Both the position numbers and the translations under genes were made by a program. From JADKAV01 sp037045455 (GTDB taxonomy: Bacteria; Actinomycetota; Actinomycetes; S36-B12; UBA10799), in the NCBI GenBank assembly GCA_037045455.1, contig JBAOIN010000005.1:1-64000 (forward strand): a stretch of 64,000 nt of DNA, in the 5' to 3' direction. The notes under the pieces were generated by a model. The model worked only from the letters and a program-made list of their open reading frames with translations, was not told the origin of the DNA and searched no databases. Below are positions 18,849 to 26,513 of this stretch, one piece after another; within the stretch, counting starts at the first letter, position 1; each line of letters begins with the position of its first letter.

Positions 18849-19626
18849 TCACCCGCGCACGTAGGCAGCGATCTCCGGCCGGGCGATCACGATGTCGTCC
18901 ACCCACGGCGGCCGCTTGTTGAACTCGATCGTCCGGCCGTCGAGGTGGGAGCCGATCATTCCGTGGTCCAGGGCGACCGCCAGCGGGGCCGCCGCGTCCC
19001 ACTCCCAGAAGCCACCTTCGTTGAGGTAGGCATCCACCCGCCCGGTCAGGATCTCGCCCACCTTTGCGCCCGCCGAACCGACGTAGACGAATTCGACGCC
19101 ATGGTCGGTCACGCCGTCCGCTGCGAGACGGGCAGCTACCTCGTTGATCTGGGCGATGAAATTCTCTGGCGGACGGGAGCGCGAGACCACGACCCGCAGC
19201 GGCCGGTCGGCCAGTGGCGCAATGTCGGGGTCCAGCGGCGAGCCGGTGACGAACACTGCCTCTTGCGCGGGAAGGCTGAACGCGGCCGTCGGTGAGATCT
19301 CCCTCCCACAACGCCACCTGCACAGCCCAGTCGCTACGGCCCTGCCCGTACTCCTTGGTGCCGTCCAACGGGTCGATGATCCAGACCCGGTCGGCGGTGT
19401 CACGGGCGTGGGAGTCCTTGGCCTCCTCGCTCAGCACGGCGTCGTAGGGGCGTTCCTCGGTCAACCGCCTGGCCAGGTATTCCTGGCTGATCCGGTCGCC
19501 GGCGTCCTTGAGCTCAACGAAGCGGGCCTTGTCGCCCGGCTCGACCGGACCGAAGTCGGCCCGCAGGTCCAGCAGCAACCGGCCGGCCTCCAGCGTCAAC
19601 TCCTTGGCCAGTGCGGTGTCGTCCAT
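18849..19626 (-). CDS. cysQ: 3'(2'),5'-bisphosphate nucleotidase CysQ-like (one frameshift)
   Basis: Inositol-monophosphatase-fold phosphatase of about 258 residues, probably acting on 3'-phosphoadenosine 5'-phosphate from sulfate assimilation, or on an inositol phosphate. Metal-binding motifs are complete: ELKDAGDRIS, then DPLDGTKEY, then WEWDAAAPLA near the end. The frame breaks at 19301-19303, where VALWEGD continues in the next frame as ISPTAAFSLPAQEAVF. One missing G in the run explains it. It is followed by a palindromic element and mfd. CysQ and IMPase are hard to separate by motifs alone. The GTKEY form and the actinobacterial context favour CysQ. Confidence 0.82.
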
Positions 19627-19637
19627 ATGAGGTCCTC

Positions 19638-20219
19638 TCAGCGGTTGAAGCGCGCCTGCGTGGCATCCAGCCCGTGGCGCATCAGGTATTCGGTGGCGTC
19701 GGCCGCCTCGCCGACCATCAGGTCGACCTCGGTGCGCTCTGCCGCGCGGAAGTCCGACAACACGTAGTCGGCCGGGTCCTGTCGGCCGGTCGGCCGGCCC
19801 ACACCCAGCCGCACCCGGTAGAAGTCGCCCGTGCCCAAGGACTTGCGGATCGAGCGCAGCCCGTTGTGACCGTTGTCGCCGCCACCGAACTTCACACGCA
19901 ACCCCCCGAGTGGCAGGTCGATCTCGTCATGCACGACCACCAGCGAGGTGGCTTTGGTGAAGTCCAGCGCGGCCTTCACCGGCCCTCCACTCTCGTTCAT
20001 GTAGGTGCGGGACTTGAGCAGGACGACGCGGCAGTGCTCCGGGGTGCCCACGAACGCGTGCGCCTCGGCAGTATCGGCGTGCGCGCGACGGTGCCGGGCA
20101 AAGGAGGCACCGAGACGCGACGCCAACTCCTCGACCACGAGGTAGCCGACGTTGTGCCGGGTGCGGGCGTACTCGCGCCCGGGGTTGCCGAGCCCGACGA
20201 CCACCCAGGTCGCGGTCAC
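19638..20219 (-). CDS. pth: Peptidyl-tRNA hydrolase
   Basis: Releases tRNA from peptidyl-tRNA dropped by ribosomes. It has 193 residues beginning TATWVVVGLGNPGREYARTRHNVG, which contains the catalytic histidine. LLKSRTYMNESGGPV and VVHDEIDLPLGGLRVKFGGG are the other family signatures. The GTG at 20219 overlaps the rplY stop by 4 nt (GTGA), giving the classical rplY-pth pair. Confidence 0.96.
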   Translation of the reverse strand: MTATWVVVGLGNPGREYARTRHNVGYLVVEELASRLGASFARHRRAHADTAEAHAFVGTPEHCRVVLLKSRTYMNESGGPVKAALDFTKATSLVVVHDEIDLPLGGLRVKFGGGDNGHNGLRSIRKSLGTGDFYRVRLGVGRPTGRQDPADYVLSDFRAAERTEVDLMVGEAADATEYLMRHGLDATQARFNR

Positions 20220-20791
20220 TCCTCGGACGCGTCGGCGGGCGCTTCGCCCTCACCCTCGCCAGCTGCCTCCTCGGCAGCAGCAGCGTCCTCGGCGGCGGCA
20301 GCAGCGGCAGCGGCCTCGGCCTGCGCCTTGAGGTCTGCCTTCACTTGCTCGATGGCCTGGTCGACAACCTGTGCCGGGTCGGCGCCCTCGGCGATCAGCG
20401 CGCTGACCACCTCGGCGACAGCCACGGGGTCGAGCTCGTGCTCCACGGCGGCCTCCTCGGCGCGCAGCACGGCCTCAGCCTCGACCTGGCGGGCCTTGAG
20501 GGCGGCACGGTCGAGCACGACCAGGTCGATGTGCCACAGGTTGTGCTTCACCGGGTGGCGCTGGACGTCGCGTGGTGCGGTCGGGATGACGTCGCCGTCG
20601 AGCTCGATCTCCAGGATGACCTTGGGCTGCTTGAGCGCCTGGTTGAGGTCGTGGCCGTCGAGGCTCAGGTGGCGCGGGGCCTCGCCGTCGCCGTACAGCA
20701 CGGCGGGTACGCCACCGTCGCGGCGCAAGCGGCGCGATGCGCCCTTGCCGAAGTCGTCACGCGGCTGGCCGGCCAGTCGGATCTCTGCCAT
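20216..20791 (-). CDS. rplY: 50S ribosomal protein L25/general stress protein Ctc, atypical C-terminus
   Basis: 5S-rRNA-binding protein bL25. The ATG at 20791 follows GGGAG and opens AEIRLAGQPRDDFGKGASRRLRRDG. The N-terminal L25 beta-barrel (about 1-95) is complete, with VPAVLYGDG and HNLWHIDLV. The usual actinobacterial Ctc form carries a second beta domain (TL5 C-terminal type). Here residues 95-191 are instead a low-complexity Ala/Glu helix-like tail (DLKAQAEAAAAAAAAED, ending EGEGEAPADASEE). There is no sign of a frame break. It overlaps pth and lies downstream of prs. Confidence 0.92.
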   Translation of the reverse strand: MAEIRLAGQPRDDFGKGASRRLRRDGGVPAVLYGDGEAPRHLSLDGHDLNQALKQPKVILEIELDGDVIPTAPRDVQRHPVKHNLWHIDLVVLDRAALKARQVEAEAVLRAEEAAVEHELDPVAVAEVVSALIAEGADPAQVVDQAIEQVKADLKAQAEAAAAAAAAEDAAAAEEAAGEGEGEAPADASEE

Positions 20792-20915
20792 TGAAGTCTC
20801 CCGGGTCGAGGTACGTACGGACGCCGAGAGGGGCTCGTCGATAACGGGGCTTTGTGCCACCCTCGCCGGGTCCGGTCTTTAGTGTACGCACGGTCGAGAC
20901 CGGGGCGACCTAGGG

Positions 20916-20976
20916 GGTTTTGTCGTGATGTCGTCGCGACACGCCGAAGTTTTCGCCGACAACGCAACAAAACGCC
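20916..20976. repeat. Palindromic intergenic element, TGTYGCG family copy 2
   Basis: Arms GGTTTTGTCGTGATGTCG and GCCGACAACGCAACAAAAC, with the loop CGACACGCCGAAGTTTTC shared with copy 1 at 5819-5878 in opposite orientation. It lies 5 nt after the prs stop, between prs and rplY. Confidence 0.85.
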
Positions 20977-20981
20977 GGTCC

Positions 20982-21953
20982 TTAGCCCTCGAACAGGCTG
21001 GTGACCGATCCGTCGTGGAACACCTCGCTGATGGCCCGCGCGATCAGCGGCGCGATCGGCAACACCGTGAGCTTGTCGAAGCGGTGCTCGGTAGGAATCG
21101 GCAGCGAGTCGGTGACGATCACCTCGCTGATCCGCGAGTTCTTCAGCCGCTCGGTGGCGGGGTCGCTGAGCACGCCGTGGGTGGCCGTCACGACGACCTC
21201 GGCGGCGCCCTGGTCGAACAGCGTCTCGGCGGCCTTGCAGATCGTGCCGCCCGTATCGATCATGTCGTCGACGACCACGCAGACCCGGTCCTTCACGTCA
21301 CCGACCACCTCGAGCACCGACACCTGGTTGGGTACGTTCGGGTCGCGGCGCTTGTGGATGATGGCCAGCGGGGAGCCCAGCACGTCGGTCCAGCGCTCGG
21401 CCACCCGCACCCGGCCGGCGTCTGGGGACACGATCGTCAGGCGCTCCCGCTCGACGTTCTTGCCGACATACTCGGCCAGCAACGGCAGCGCGAACAAGTG
21501 GTCCACGGGCCCGTCGAAAAAGCCCTGGATTTGGGAGGTGTGCAGGTCGATCGCCATCAGCCGGTCGGCGCCGGCAGTTGCGAACAGGTTTGCCATGAGA
21601 CGGGCCGTGATCGGCTCCCGGCCGCGGTGCTTCTTGTCCTGCCGGGCGTACCCGTAGAACGGGGTGATCACAGTGATTCGTTTGGCGGAGGCGCGCTTGA
21701 GGGCGTCGACCATGATCAGCTGTTCCATGATCGACTTGTTGAGCGGCTCGGCGTGCGCTTGCAGGACGAAGGCGTCGCTGCCGCGCACGCTCTCCTCGAA
21801 TCGTACAAAGATCTCACCATTGGCGAAGTCGTACAGCTTGGTGGGCGACACCTCGATGCCCAGTTCGGCGGCCACTTGTTCTGCGAGTTCGGGATGCGAT
21901 CTCCCCGAGAACAGCATCAACTTCTTCTGTGATGGTGTGACTAGCTCGGCCAC
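20982..21953 (-). CDS. prs: Ribose-phosphate pyrophosphokinase
   Basis: Makes PRPP from ribose 5-phosphate and ATP for nucleotide, histidine and NAD synthesis. The protein has 323 residues. Family motifs: FANGEIFVRFEESVRG, the flexible-loop PFYGYARQDKKHRGREPI, the metal-binding DLHTSQIQGFFDGPVDHL and the PRPP-binding VVVDDMIDTGGT. Length is normal. It lies downstream of glmU, as is usual in bacteria, with 79 nt between and no tRNA. Confidence 0.97.
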   Translation of the reverse strand: MAELVTPSQKKLMLFSGRSHPELAEQVAAELGIEVSPTKLYDFANGEIFVRFEESVRGSDAFVLQAHAEPLNKSIMEQLIMVDALKRASAKRITVITPFYGYARQDKKHRGREPITARLMANLFATAGADRLMAIDLHTSQIQGFFDGPVDHLFALPLLAEYVGKNVERERLTIVSPDAGRVRVAERWTDVLGSPLAIIHKRRDPNVPNQVSVLEVVGDVKDRVCVVVDDMIDTGGTICKAAETLFDQGAAEVVVTATHGVLSDPATERLKNSRISEVIVTDSLPIPTEHRFDKLTVLPIAPLIARAISEVFHDGSVTSLFEG

Positions 21954-22032
21954 CGGTAGCCCCTCGTGAGGTCCGACATCGACGCCCTCAGACTAATGTG
22001 TGGCCGCGAGGCCTGGGTGCGAAGGGCGGAAA

Positions 22033-23439
22033 TCACCCTTCCTCGGCGGCGCGCGCAGAATCCGAGTCGGGCCGGCGGCTGGCCACCCAGCCGTCGATAT
22101 TGCGCTGCCGCGCCCGGCCCAGCGCCAGATCTCCGGGCGGCACATCCTCGGTGATCACCGAACCGGCGGCTGTGTAGGCGCCGTCGCCGATGGTCACCGG
22201 TGCCACCAGCATCGTGTCGGATCCGATCCGTACGTGCTTGCCCACGACGGTGCGGTGCTTGGCGACACCGTCGTAGTTGACGAAAACGGTGGCCGCGCCG
22301 ATGTTGCTGCCCTCGCCGATTGCAGCGTCGCCGACGTAGGACAGGTGCGGAACTTTGGCGCCCTGACCCACAGTCGCGTTCTTCACCTCGACGAACGCGC
22401 CGGCCTTGCTTGCCGGCCCCAGATCCGTACCGGGCCGCAGGTAGGTGAACGGCCCAACGGTGGCGCCGGGGCCGATGGTCGCCGAGAGGCAGTGGCTGCG
22501 CAGAACGGTCGCGCCGGCGCCGACCGCACAGTCCACCAGCGTGGTGTCCGGGCCGATCACGGCGCCCGATTCGACGGTGGTGCTTCCGGCGAGGTGACTG
22601 TTGCGGCGAAGCACCACGTCGGGCTGCAACTGCACGTCCGCTTCGATCCAGGTCGTCGCCGGATCCTCGATCGTGACGCCTTCCCGCATCCAGCGCTGGG
22701 CCACCCGCTCGCGCAGGACCGCCCCAGCCGCGGCTAGCTGCACCCGGTCGTTGATCCCATGGATCTCTTCAGGATCCTCGGCGATGTAGGCGCTGACCGT
22801 TCGGCCGTTGTCGACAAGCCATTCGACGACGTCGGTGAGGTACTCCTCGCCCTGCGCGTTGTGGCTAGTGAGGTGCTGCAGGCCTTCGCGCAACGCCGCG
22901 GCTTCGAACAGGTAGAGACCGCTGTTGATCTCGTCGATGGCCCGCTCGTTGTCCGAGGCGTCCTTGTGCTCGACGATCCGCTGGACGGCGTGCCCGTCGC
23001 GCACGATGCGGCCGTAGCCGGACGGGTCCTGCAAGCGGGCCGTCAGGATGGTGGCCGCCGCCCCGGTCTCGGTGTGATGAGCGGCCAGGGTTCGCAGTGT
23101 CTCGCCGGTGAGCAGCGGGGTGTCCCCGGCCAGCACCATCACGGTGTCCGCATCGTCGGGGATCTCGGGCAGCGCTTGCCGGACCGCGTCGCCAGTGCCG
23201 CGCATCGTCTCCTGCACGGCGGTGCGGGCGCCCGCATGCCGATTCTGTAGGTACGCCCGGACGGCCTCCCGCTGATGCCCGACAACGACCACGACGTCCT
23301 CGATGCCGGCATCGCGCACCGCGCGCAGCACGTGGCCGACCAGCGGTTCGCCTGCCACCTCGTGCAGCACCTTCGCGGTGTCGGACTTCATGCGGGTTCC
23401 GAGGCCCGCGGCCAGGATGATCGCTACCGGGTGGTCCAC
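22033..23439 (-). CDS. glmU: Bifunctional UDP-N-acetylglucosamine pyrophosphorylase/glucosamine-1-phosphate acetyltransferase
   Basis: Makes UDP-GlcNAc for peptidoglycan and mycothiol. The protein has 468 residues. The N-terminal uridyltransferase domain starts VAIILAAGLGTRMKSDTAKVLHEVAG. The C-terminal left-handed beta-helix acetyltransferase is recognisable from hexapeptide repeats (VESGAVIGPDTTL, AKVPHLSYVGDAAIGEGSNIG) with the acetyl-CoA-binding VNYDGVAKHRTVVGK. Length and order are normal. It is transcribed ahead of prs and divergent from a transporter gene. Confidence 0.97.
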   Translation of the reverse strand: MDHPVAIILAAGLGTRMKSDTAKVLHEVAGEPLVGHVLRAVRDAGIEDVVVVVGHQREAVRAYLQNRHAGARTAVQETMRGTGDAVRQALPEIPDDADTVMVLAGDTPLLTGETLRTLAAHHTETGAAATILTARLQDPSGYGRIVRDGHAVQRIVEHKDASDNERAIDEINSGLYLFEAAALREGLQHLTSHNAQGEEYLTDVVEWLVDNGRTVSAYIAEDPEEIHGINDRVQLAAAGAVLRERVAQRWMREGVTIEDPATTWIEADVQLQPDVVLRRNSHLAGSTTVESGAVIGPDTTLVDCAVGAGATVLRSHCLSATIGPGATVGPFTYLRPGTDLGPASKAGAFVEVKNATVGQGAKVPHLSYVGDAAIGEGSNIGAATVFVNYDGVAKHRTVVGKHVRIGSDTMLVAPVTIGDGAYTAAGSVITEDVPPGDLALGRARQRNIDGWVASRRPDSDSARAAEEG

Positions 23440-23472
23440 GCCCGGGAGTCTAGTGACCCCTGACTGCGAACG

Positions 23473-23503
23473 GCGAAACCCCGGCGTCCGAGCGGGTTTT
23501 CGC
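23473..23503. promoter_or_regulatory. Hairpin in the glmU/transporter divergent region
   Basis: GCGAAACCC and GGGTTTTCGC form a near-perfect stem with one bulged base around a 12-nt loop, in the 83 nt between divergent starts. It could be an operator or a 5'-UTR hairpin of the transporter gene. It does not match the palindromic element families in this window. Confidence 0.3.
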
Positions 23504-23522
23504 AGAGCGCGAGAATGGCACG

Positions 23523-24482
23523 ATGCACGCGCCCCACCGTCAGATCACCGTCGTGGCTGCGCTGCTGGTGGGCGTCCTGGTGGCCGTTCAGTCACGGATC
23601 AACGCCGAACTGACCGACTACGTCGGCAACGGCGTGGTGGCCGCTGCCATCTCCTTCGGGACCGGGCTGGTGCTGGTCGTCGCGATCATCCTGAGCCGCT
23701 CCCAATACCGGGCATCGTTGCCGAAGATCCCGGCCGCGCTGCGGGACGGCCGACTGCACTGGTGGCAGTTGCTGGGCGGCCTCGGCGGGGCGTGGCTGGT
23801 CACCACACAGGGTCTGGTCGTGACGGTCGTCGGCGTGATGACCTTCACGATTGCGGTCGTCGCGGGCCAGGTCACTGGCTCGCTGCTCGTGGACAGGGCC
23901 GGGCTGAGTCCAGCGGGCCGCATGGCGGTCACGCCGAACCGAGCCATCGCGGCCGGGATCGCATTCGTCGCCGTTGCGCTTGCCGGCATGCACGGCAGTT
24001 CTTTCAGCCTCTCCTGGGTGGTGGTACTGGCGGTCTCGGCCGGTTTGGCCATCGCGGTCCAGCAGGCGATCAACGCCCGGGTCGCGGTCGCGTCCGGTCA
24101 GCCTCTGACAGCGACGCTGGTCAACTTCATCGTCGGCTTCACGGGCCTGCTACTGGTGTCGGTTGTGGTGCTGGCCTCGGGAGCGGCCTCGTTCGGCACC
24201 TGGCCCACCCAATGGTGGCTGTACTTGGGCGGACCGATCGGCGTCACGTTCATCGCACTGGCAGCGTGGGCCGTGCACGGCGTCGGGGTGCTGGTCTTCG
24301 GCCTGCTGTCCATCGCCGGGCAATTGCTCGGAAGCGTGATCATCGACCTGGTGGCACCGGCTCACGCGACGAGCTTCGGGTGGACACAGTGGGTAGGGCT
24401 CGCGCTCATTGCGGTCGCCGTCGCGTTGGCCACTTCCCCGGGTCGCGACCGGTTGGCGCGCAAGGTGTTCAGCCGCAATTGA
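23523..24482 (+). CDS. DMT-superfamily transporter, duplicated DUF606 (YdcZ) type
   Basis: Integral membrane protein of 319 residues with about ten hydrophobic helices. It consists of two tandem DUF606/YdcZ-like halves: the first begins ALLVGVLVAVQSRINAELTDYVGNG, the second SAGLAIAVQQAINARVAVASGQP. Each has the Q-x-x-x-N-A-x motif that marks the repeat. YdcZ-family proteins are drug/metabolite transporter relatives of mostly unknown substrate. The 3' end overlaps the convergent kinase-like gene by 14 nt. Confidence 0.85.
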   Translation: MHAPHRQITVVAALLVGVLVAVQSRINAELTDYVGNGVVAAAISFGTGLVLVVAIILSRSQYRASLPKIPAALRDGRLHWWQLLGGLGGAWLVTTQGLVVTVVGVMTFTIAVVAGQVTGSLLVDRAGLSPAGRMAVTPNRAIAAGIAFVAVALAGMHGSSFSLSWVVVLAVSAGLAIAVQQAINARVAVASGQPLTATLVNFIVGFTGLLLVSVVVLASGAASFGTWPTQWWLYLGGPIGVTFIALAAWAVHGVGVLVFGLLSIAGQLLGSVIIDLVAPAHATSFGWTQWVGLALIAVAVALATSPGRDRLARKVFSRN

Positions 24483-25386
24483 GTGGGCGCCAGTAACCGT
24501 CCCGCAAAGCTTCCCTGACGAGACGTTCCACGCGATCAGCCACGGGATGACCGACGTCGTGGGCCAAGAGTTGGCTGAGCGAGAAGACGTCCAGGGCCTG
24601 CCCGATTGGGTACCAGTCCGCTCTGGGCTCGACGACTTCACGTTCATAGGCCGTTGCGAACGACGCCGCAAACGGCGGCGGGTAGTCGTCCCGCAAGCGC
24701 AGCAGATTAGCGGCGTCGCTATAGGGACACCCGGAGTGCGCGAACTCCCAATCCAGCAGCGCCGCGACCTGCCACTGAGCGCCTAGTCTGCGGACCAGGA
24801 TGTTCTTCGGATTCACGTCGCCGTGCACCAATCGCGCCTGCACGTCGGCGGGTTCCATCCGCCTGGCCGCCTCGGCACAGACGTCCAGCCAGTCTCGGCG
24901 CTGACTCTCGGAGAGTCGCTGCGGGGGCATGTGCGACAGCGCGTCACGGGCCACGCCCACAAGTTGTTCCGACCAGGGCGGTTGAGCAGAGACGTCGAGG
25001 TCCGGTCCGGTGAAGAACCCCGGCCGGCTGAACTGAGGGGTCCCGATCTTCGCGACCGTCTTGCCGACCACCTCACCCAAGGCGGCCATGTCTGGCGGGC
25101 CCGGGTCGGCCAGCACGTCGGCCAACAGCGTGCCTGGCACGTATTCGACGACCAAGCAGCCAGGCCGCTCGAGCAGAACCTCGGGAACCGGAACCTCGGC
25201 AGCGGCAAGGCGCATGACGGCGGCTTCGACGCTCGGGTCCCCTTGGGCGAATCGCATGACCACGTCGGCAGAACGCAGCCTCACGCGCACGGTGCGGTGC
25301 CGGAAGCCACCCGCGAGCACAACCCACTCCAGCGCCCGGTCCCCCAGCTCCTCGGCTACTTCCTGCACTCGGGGTTCGAGGTCCAC
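24469..25386 (-). CDS. Aminoglycoside phosphotransferase (APH)-family kinase-like protein
   Basis: Protein-kinase-fold phosphotransferase of 305 residues. The catalytic loop is VHGDVNPKNIL (Asp190, Asn195) and the metal-binding motif LLDWEFAHSG (Asp212). The N-lobe (VVLAGGFRHRTVRVRL) looks like a small-molecule kinase. APH-fold enzymes phosphorylate many alcohols (antibiotics, homoserine, choline, sugars), so resistance is not implied. It is preceded by a small hypothetical gene with 1 nt between stop and start, indicating an operon. Confidence 0.8.
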   Translation of the reverse strand: MDLEPRVQEVAEELGDRALEWVVLAGGFRHRTVRVRLRSADVVMRFAQGDPSVEAAVMRLAAAEVPVPEVLLERPGCLVVEYVPGTLLADVLADPGPPDMAALGEVVGKTVAKIGTPQFSRPGFFTGPDLDVSAQPPWSEQLVGVARDALSHMPPQRLSESQRRDWLDVCAEAARRMEPADVQARLVHGDVNPKNILVRRLGAQWQVAALLDWEFAHSGCPYSDAANLLRLRDDYPPPFAASFATAYEREVVEPRADWYPIGQALDVFSLSQLLAHDVGHPVADRVERLVREALRDGYWRPLNCG

Positions 25387-25387
25387 C

Positions 25388-25828
25388 TCAGTCGTCGCGG
25401 TGCAACAGGAAGGGCAGTGCCGCAGTGAGCGGCAACCCGTAGGTCAGCCCGATGAGCGTGGTCTCGTTCAACGGCCGAAGCCGGTCAGTCACGTGGCGCC
25501 ACGGCCAGCGGGCATCCGCAGGGTAGTGCACGACCAAGTCGCCGCCCTCAAGCGTCGCGGTCAGCGGGATGGAGTCCTGCAGCTCACCGTTACGACGCGC
25601 CAGGTTGCAGCCGTGCAGGACTTCGTCCACGGGCGCACCGAAGCGCTTGCCACACCAGCCGGCCATGCCCGTCGCAGCCAGGAAGCCGGGCGCGGACTTG
25701 CGGATGTACCACGGGCCTACGAGTTCGGCCCTGTGTTCTCCCACGAGCAGGTCGAGCGTCGCGTCGGGGGCGTCGTGGAACGCCTGCCGCAGATCGGTCA
25801 GCGAACCCATGTCGATGCTCATGGTCAA
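25388..25828 (-). CDS. Hypothetical protein, coupled to the APH-like kinase gene
   Basis: Soluble protein of 146 residues with no signal peptide or membrane segment. Conserved-looking elements are LVGPWYIRK, GMAGWCGKRFG and the C-terminal RPLNETTLIGLTYG, which faintly recall DUF4334/GXWXG proteins, but the match is too weak to name. It ends one base before the kinase start and is very likely co-transcribed with it, so it may act on the same small molecule. In-frame ATGs at 25828 and 25822 are both possible starts. Confidence 0.65.
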   Translation of the reverse strand: MTMSIDMGSLTDLRQAFHDAPDATLDLLVGEHRAELVGPWYIRKSAPGFLAATGMAGWCGKRFGAPVDEVLHGCNLARRNGELQDSIPLTATLEGGDLVVHYPADARWPWRHVTDRLRPLNETTLIGLTYGLPLTAALPFLLHRDD

Positions 25829-25859
25829 TTGAACCGCAGCCGCCAGGCCGCGGGGGTGC

Positions 25860-25958
25860 GTTCTGTCGCGTTGTTGGTCTCGCTGTCGCGTTGTTGGGAT
25901 TCCCCGTCGGCGTGTCGCCCAACAACGCCACAGTCAAACCAACATCGCAACAAAACCC
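25860..25958. repeat. Palindromic intergenic element, TGTYGCG family copy 3 (long form)
   Basis: The left arm has two direct copies of TGTCGCGTTGTTGG 20 nt apart. The right arm inverted reads TGTTGCGATGTTGG and TGTGGCGTTGTTGG, also 20 nt apart. The middle contains GTCGGCGTGTCG as in copies 1 and 2. It starts 16 nt after the DinB-family stop. The doubled-arm layout parallels the ATCSGTKA elements. Confidence 0.85.
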
Positions 25959-25974
25959 CTAGCTGCGGATCGGT

Positions 25975-26496
25975 TCAAAGGGCCACGTCGTAGAGGTGAT
26001 GCCGCAGATCGTGCAGCATGTACCGGCCGAGCGTGTCCAGCATGAACACCGAGCCGTTGCTGCGCCGGCCTTGTCTGCTCCAGTCACTGACCCTCGCCCA
26101 CACTGCGGCATTGCCTCGCGCAGCATCAGTGATCTCCGAAGCCACGACGCCCGGCTCCTGCTCCCAGTAGCGCTGCTCCAGCGCGGTGGCGTCCTGATCC
26201 CAATTGCCGAACAGCGGGTCGTCCTCGCGCTGCATCAACTCGGCGCGCTCGGCGAACAGCACGAGTACGTCACGGACGTGGCAGCCGTACTCGAGGGGAG
26301 ACCATACCCGCGGCGCCGGCCGGACGGCCGCATCCGGCCTCGCGAGCACCTCACCCCACGGGGCGGCCGCGGCTTCGACCAGCGCTGGCAGCTCGGTGAT
26401 CTCGACTTCGGCCGCGACAAAGCCGCACTCGGGGCAGGGCCGTTCGAGGACGAACGTCCAGTCCTTGTCGTCGGGCTGCGGTACCTCAGGACTCAC
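25975..26496 (-). CDS. DinB-family protein
   Basis: Protein of 173 residues with a DinB-like four-helix fold, the superfamily of actinobacterial thiol-dependent (mycothiol/bacillithiol) metalloenzymes. The N-terminus has a CPECGF pair of cysteines. The metal-binding histidines are likely in LEYGCHVRDVL and the terminal HDLRHHLYDV. In actinobacteria this family often uses mycothiol, consistent with mshD in this window. The substrate is unknown. It is followed by a palindromic element and lies downstream of the GH3 gene on the same strand. Confidence 0.78.
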   Translation of the reverse strand: MSPEVPQPDDKDWTFVLERPCPECGFVAAEVEITELPALVEAAAAPWGEVLARPDAAVRPAPRVWSPLEYGCHVRDVLVLFAERAELMQREDDPLFGNWDQDATALEQRYWEQEPGVVASEITDAARGNAAVWARVSDWSRQGRRSNGSVFMLDTLGRYMLHDLRHHLYDVAL

Positions 26497-26513
26497 TGCG
26501 CCAGCGTAAGCCC

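Noticed and set aside
10418..19626. eno, mfd and cysQ as true pseudogenes
   Set aside because: Each break is a single base, usually in a short run, with all motifs intact on both sides. Enolase is normally essential. Sequence error explains it better.
21954..22032. tRNA-Gln or other RNA gene between prs and glmU
   Set aside because: The 79 nt contain no cloverleaf, T-arm GGTTCGA-type motif or anticodon arm.
24469..25386. Antibiotic-resistance aminoglycoside phosphotransferase
   Set aside because: The fold and catalytic motifs are APH-like, but this superfamily has many metabolic kinases. No resistance context or close motif match to known resistance enzymes is visible.
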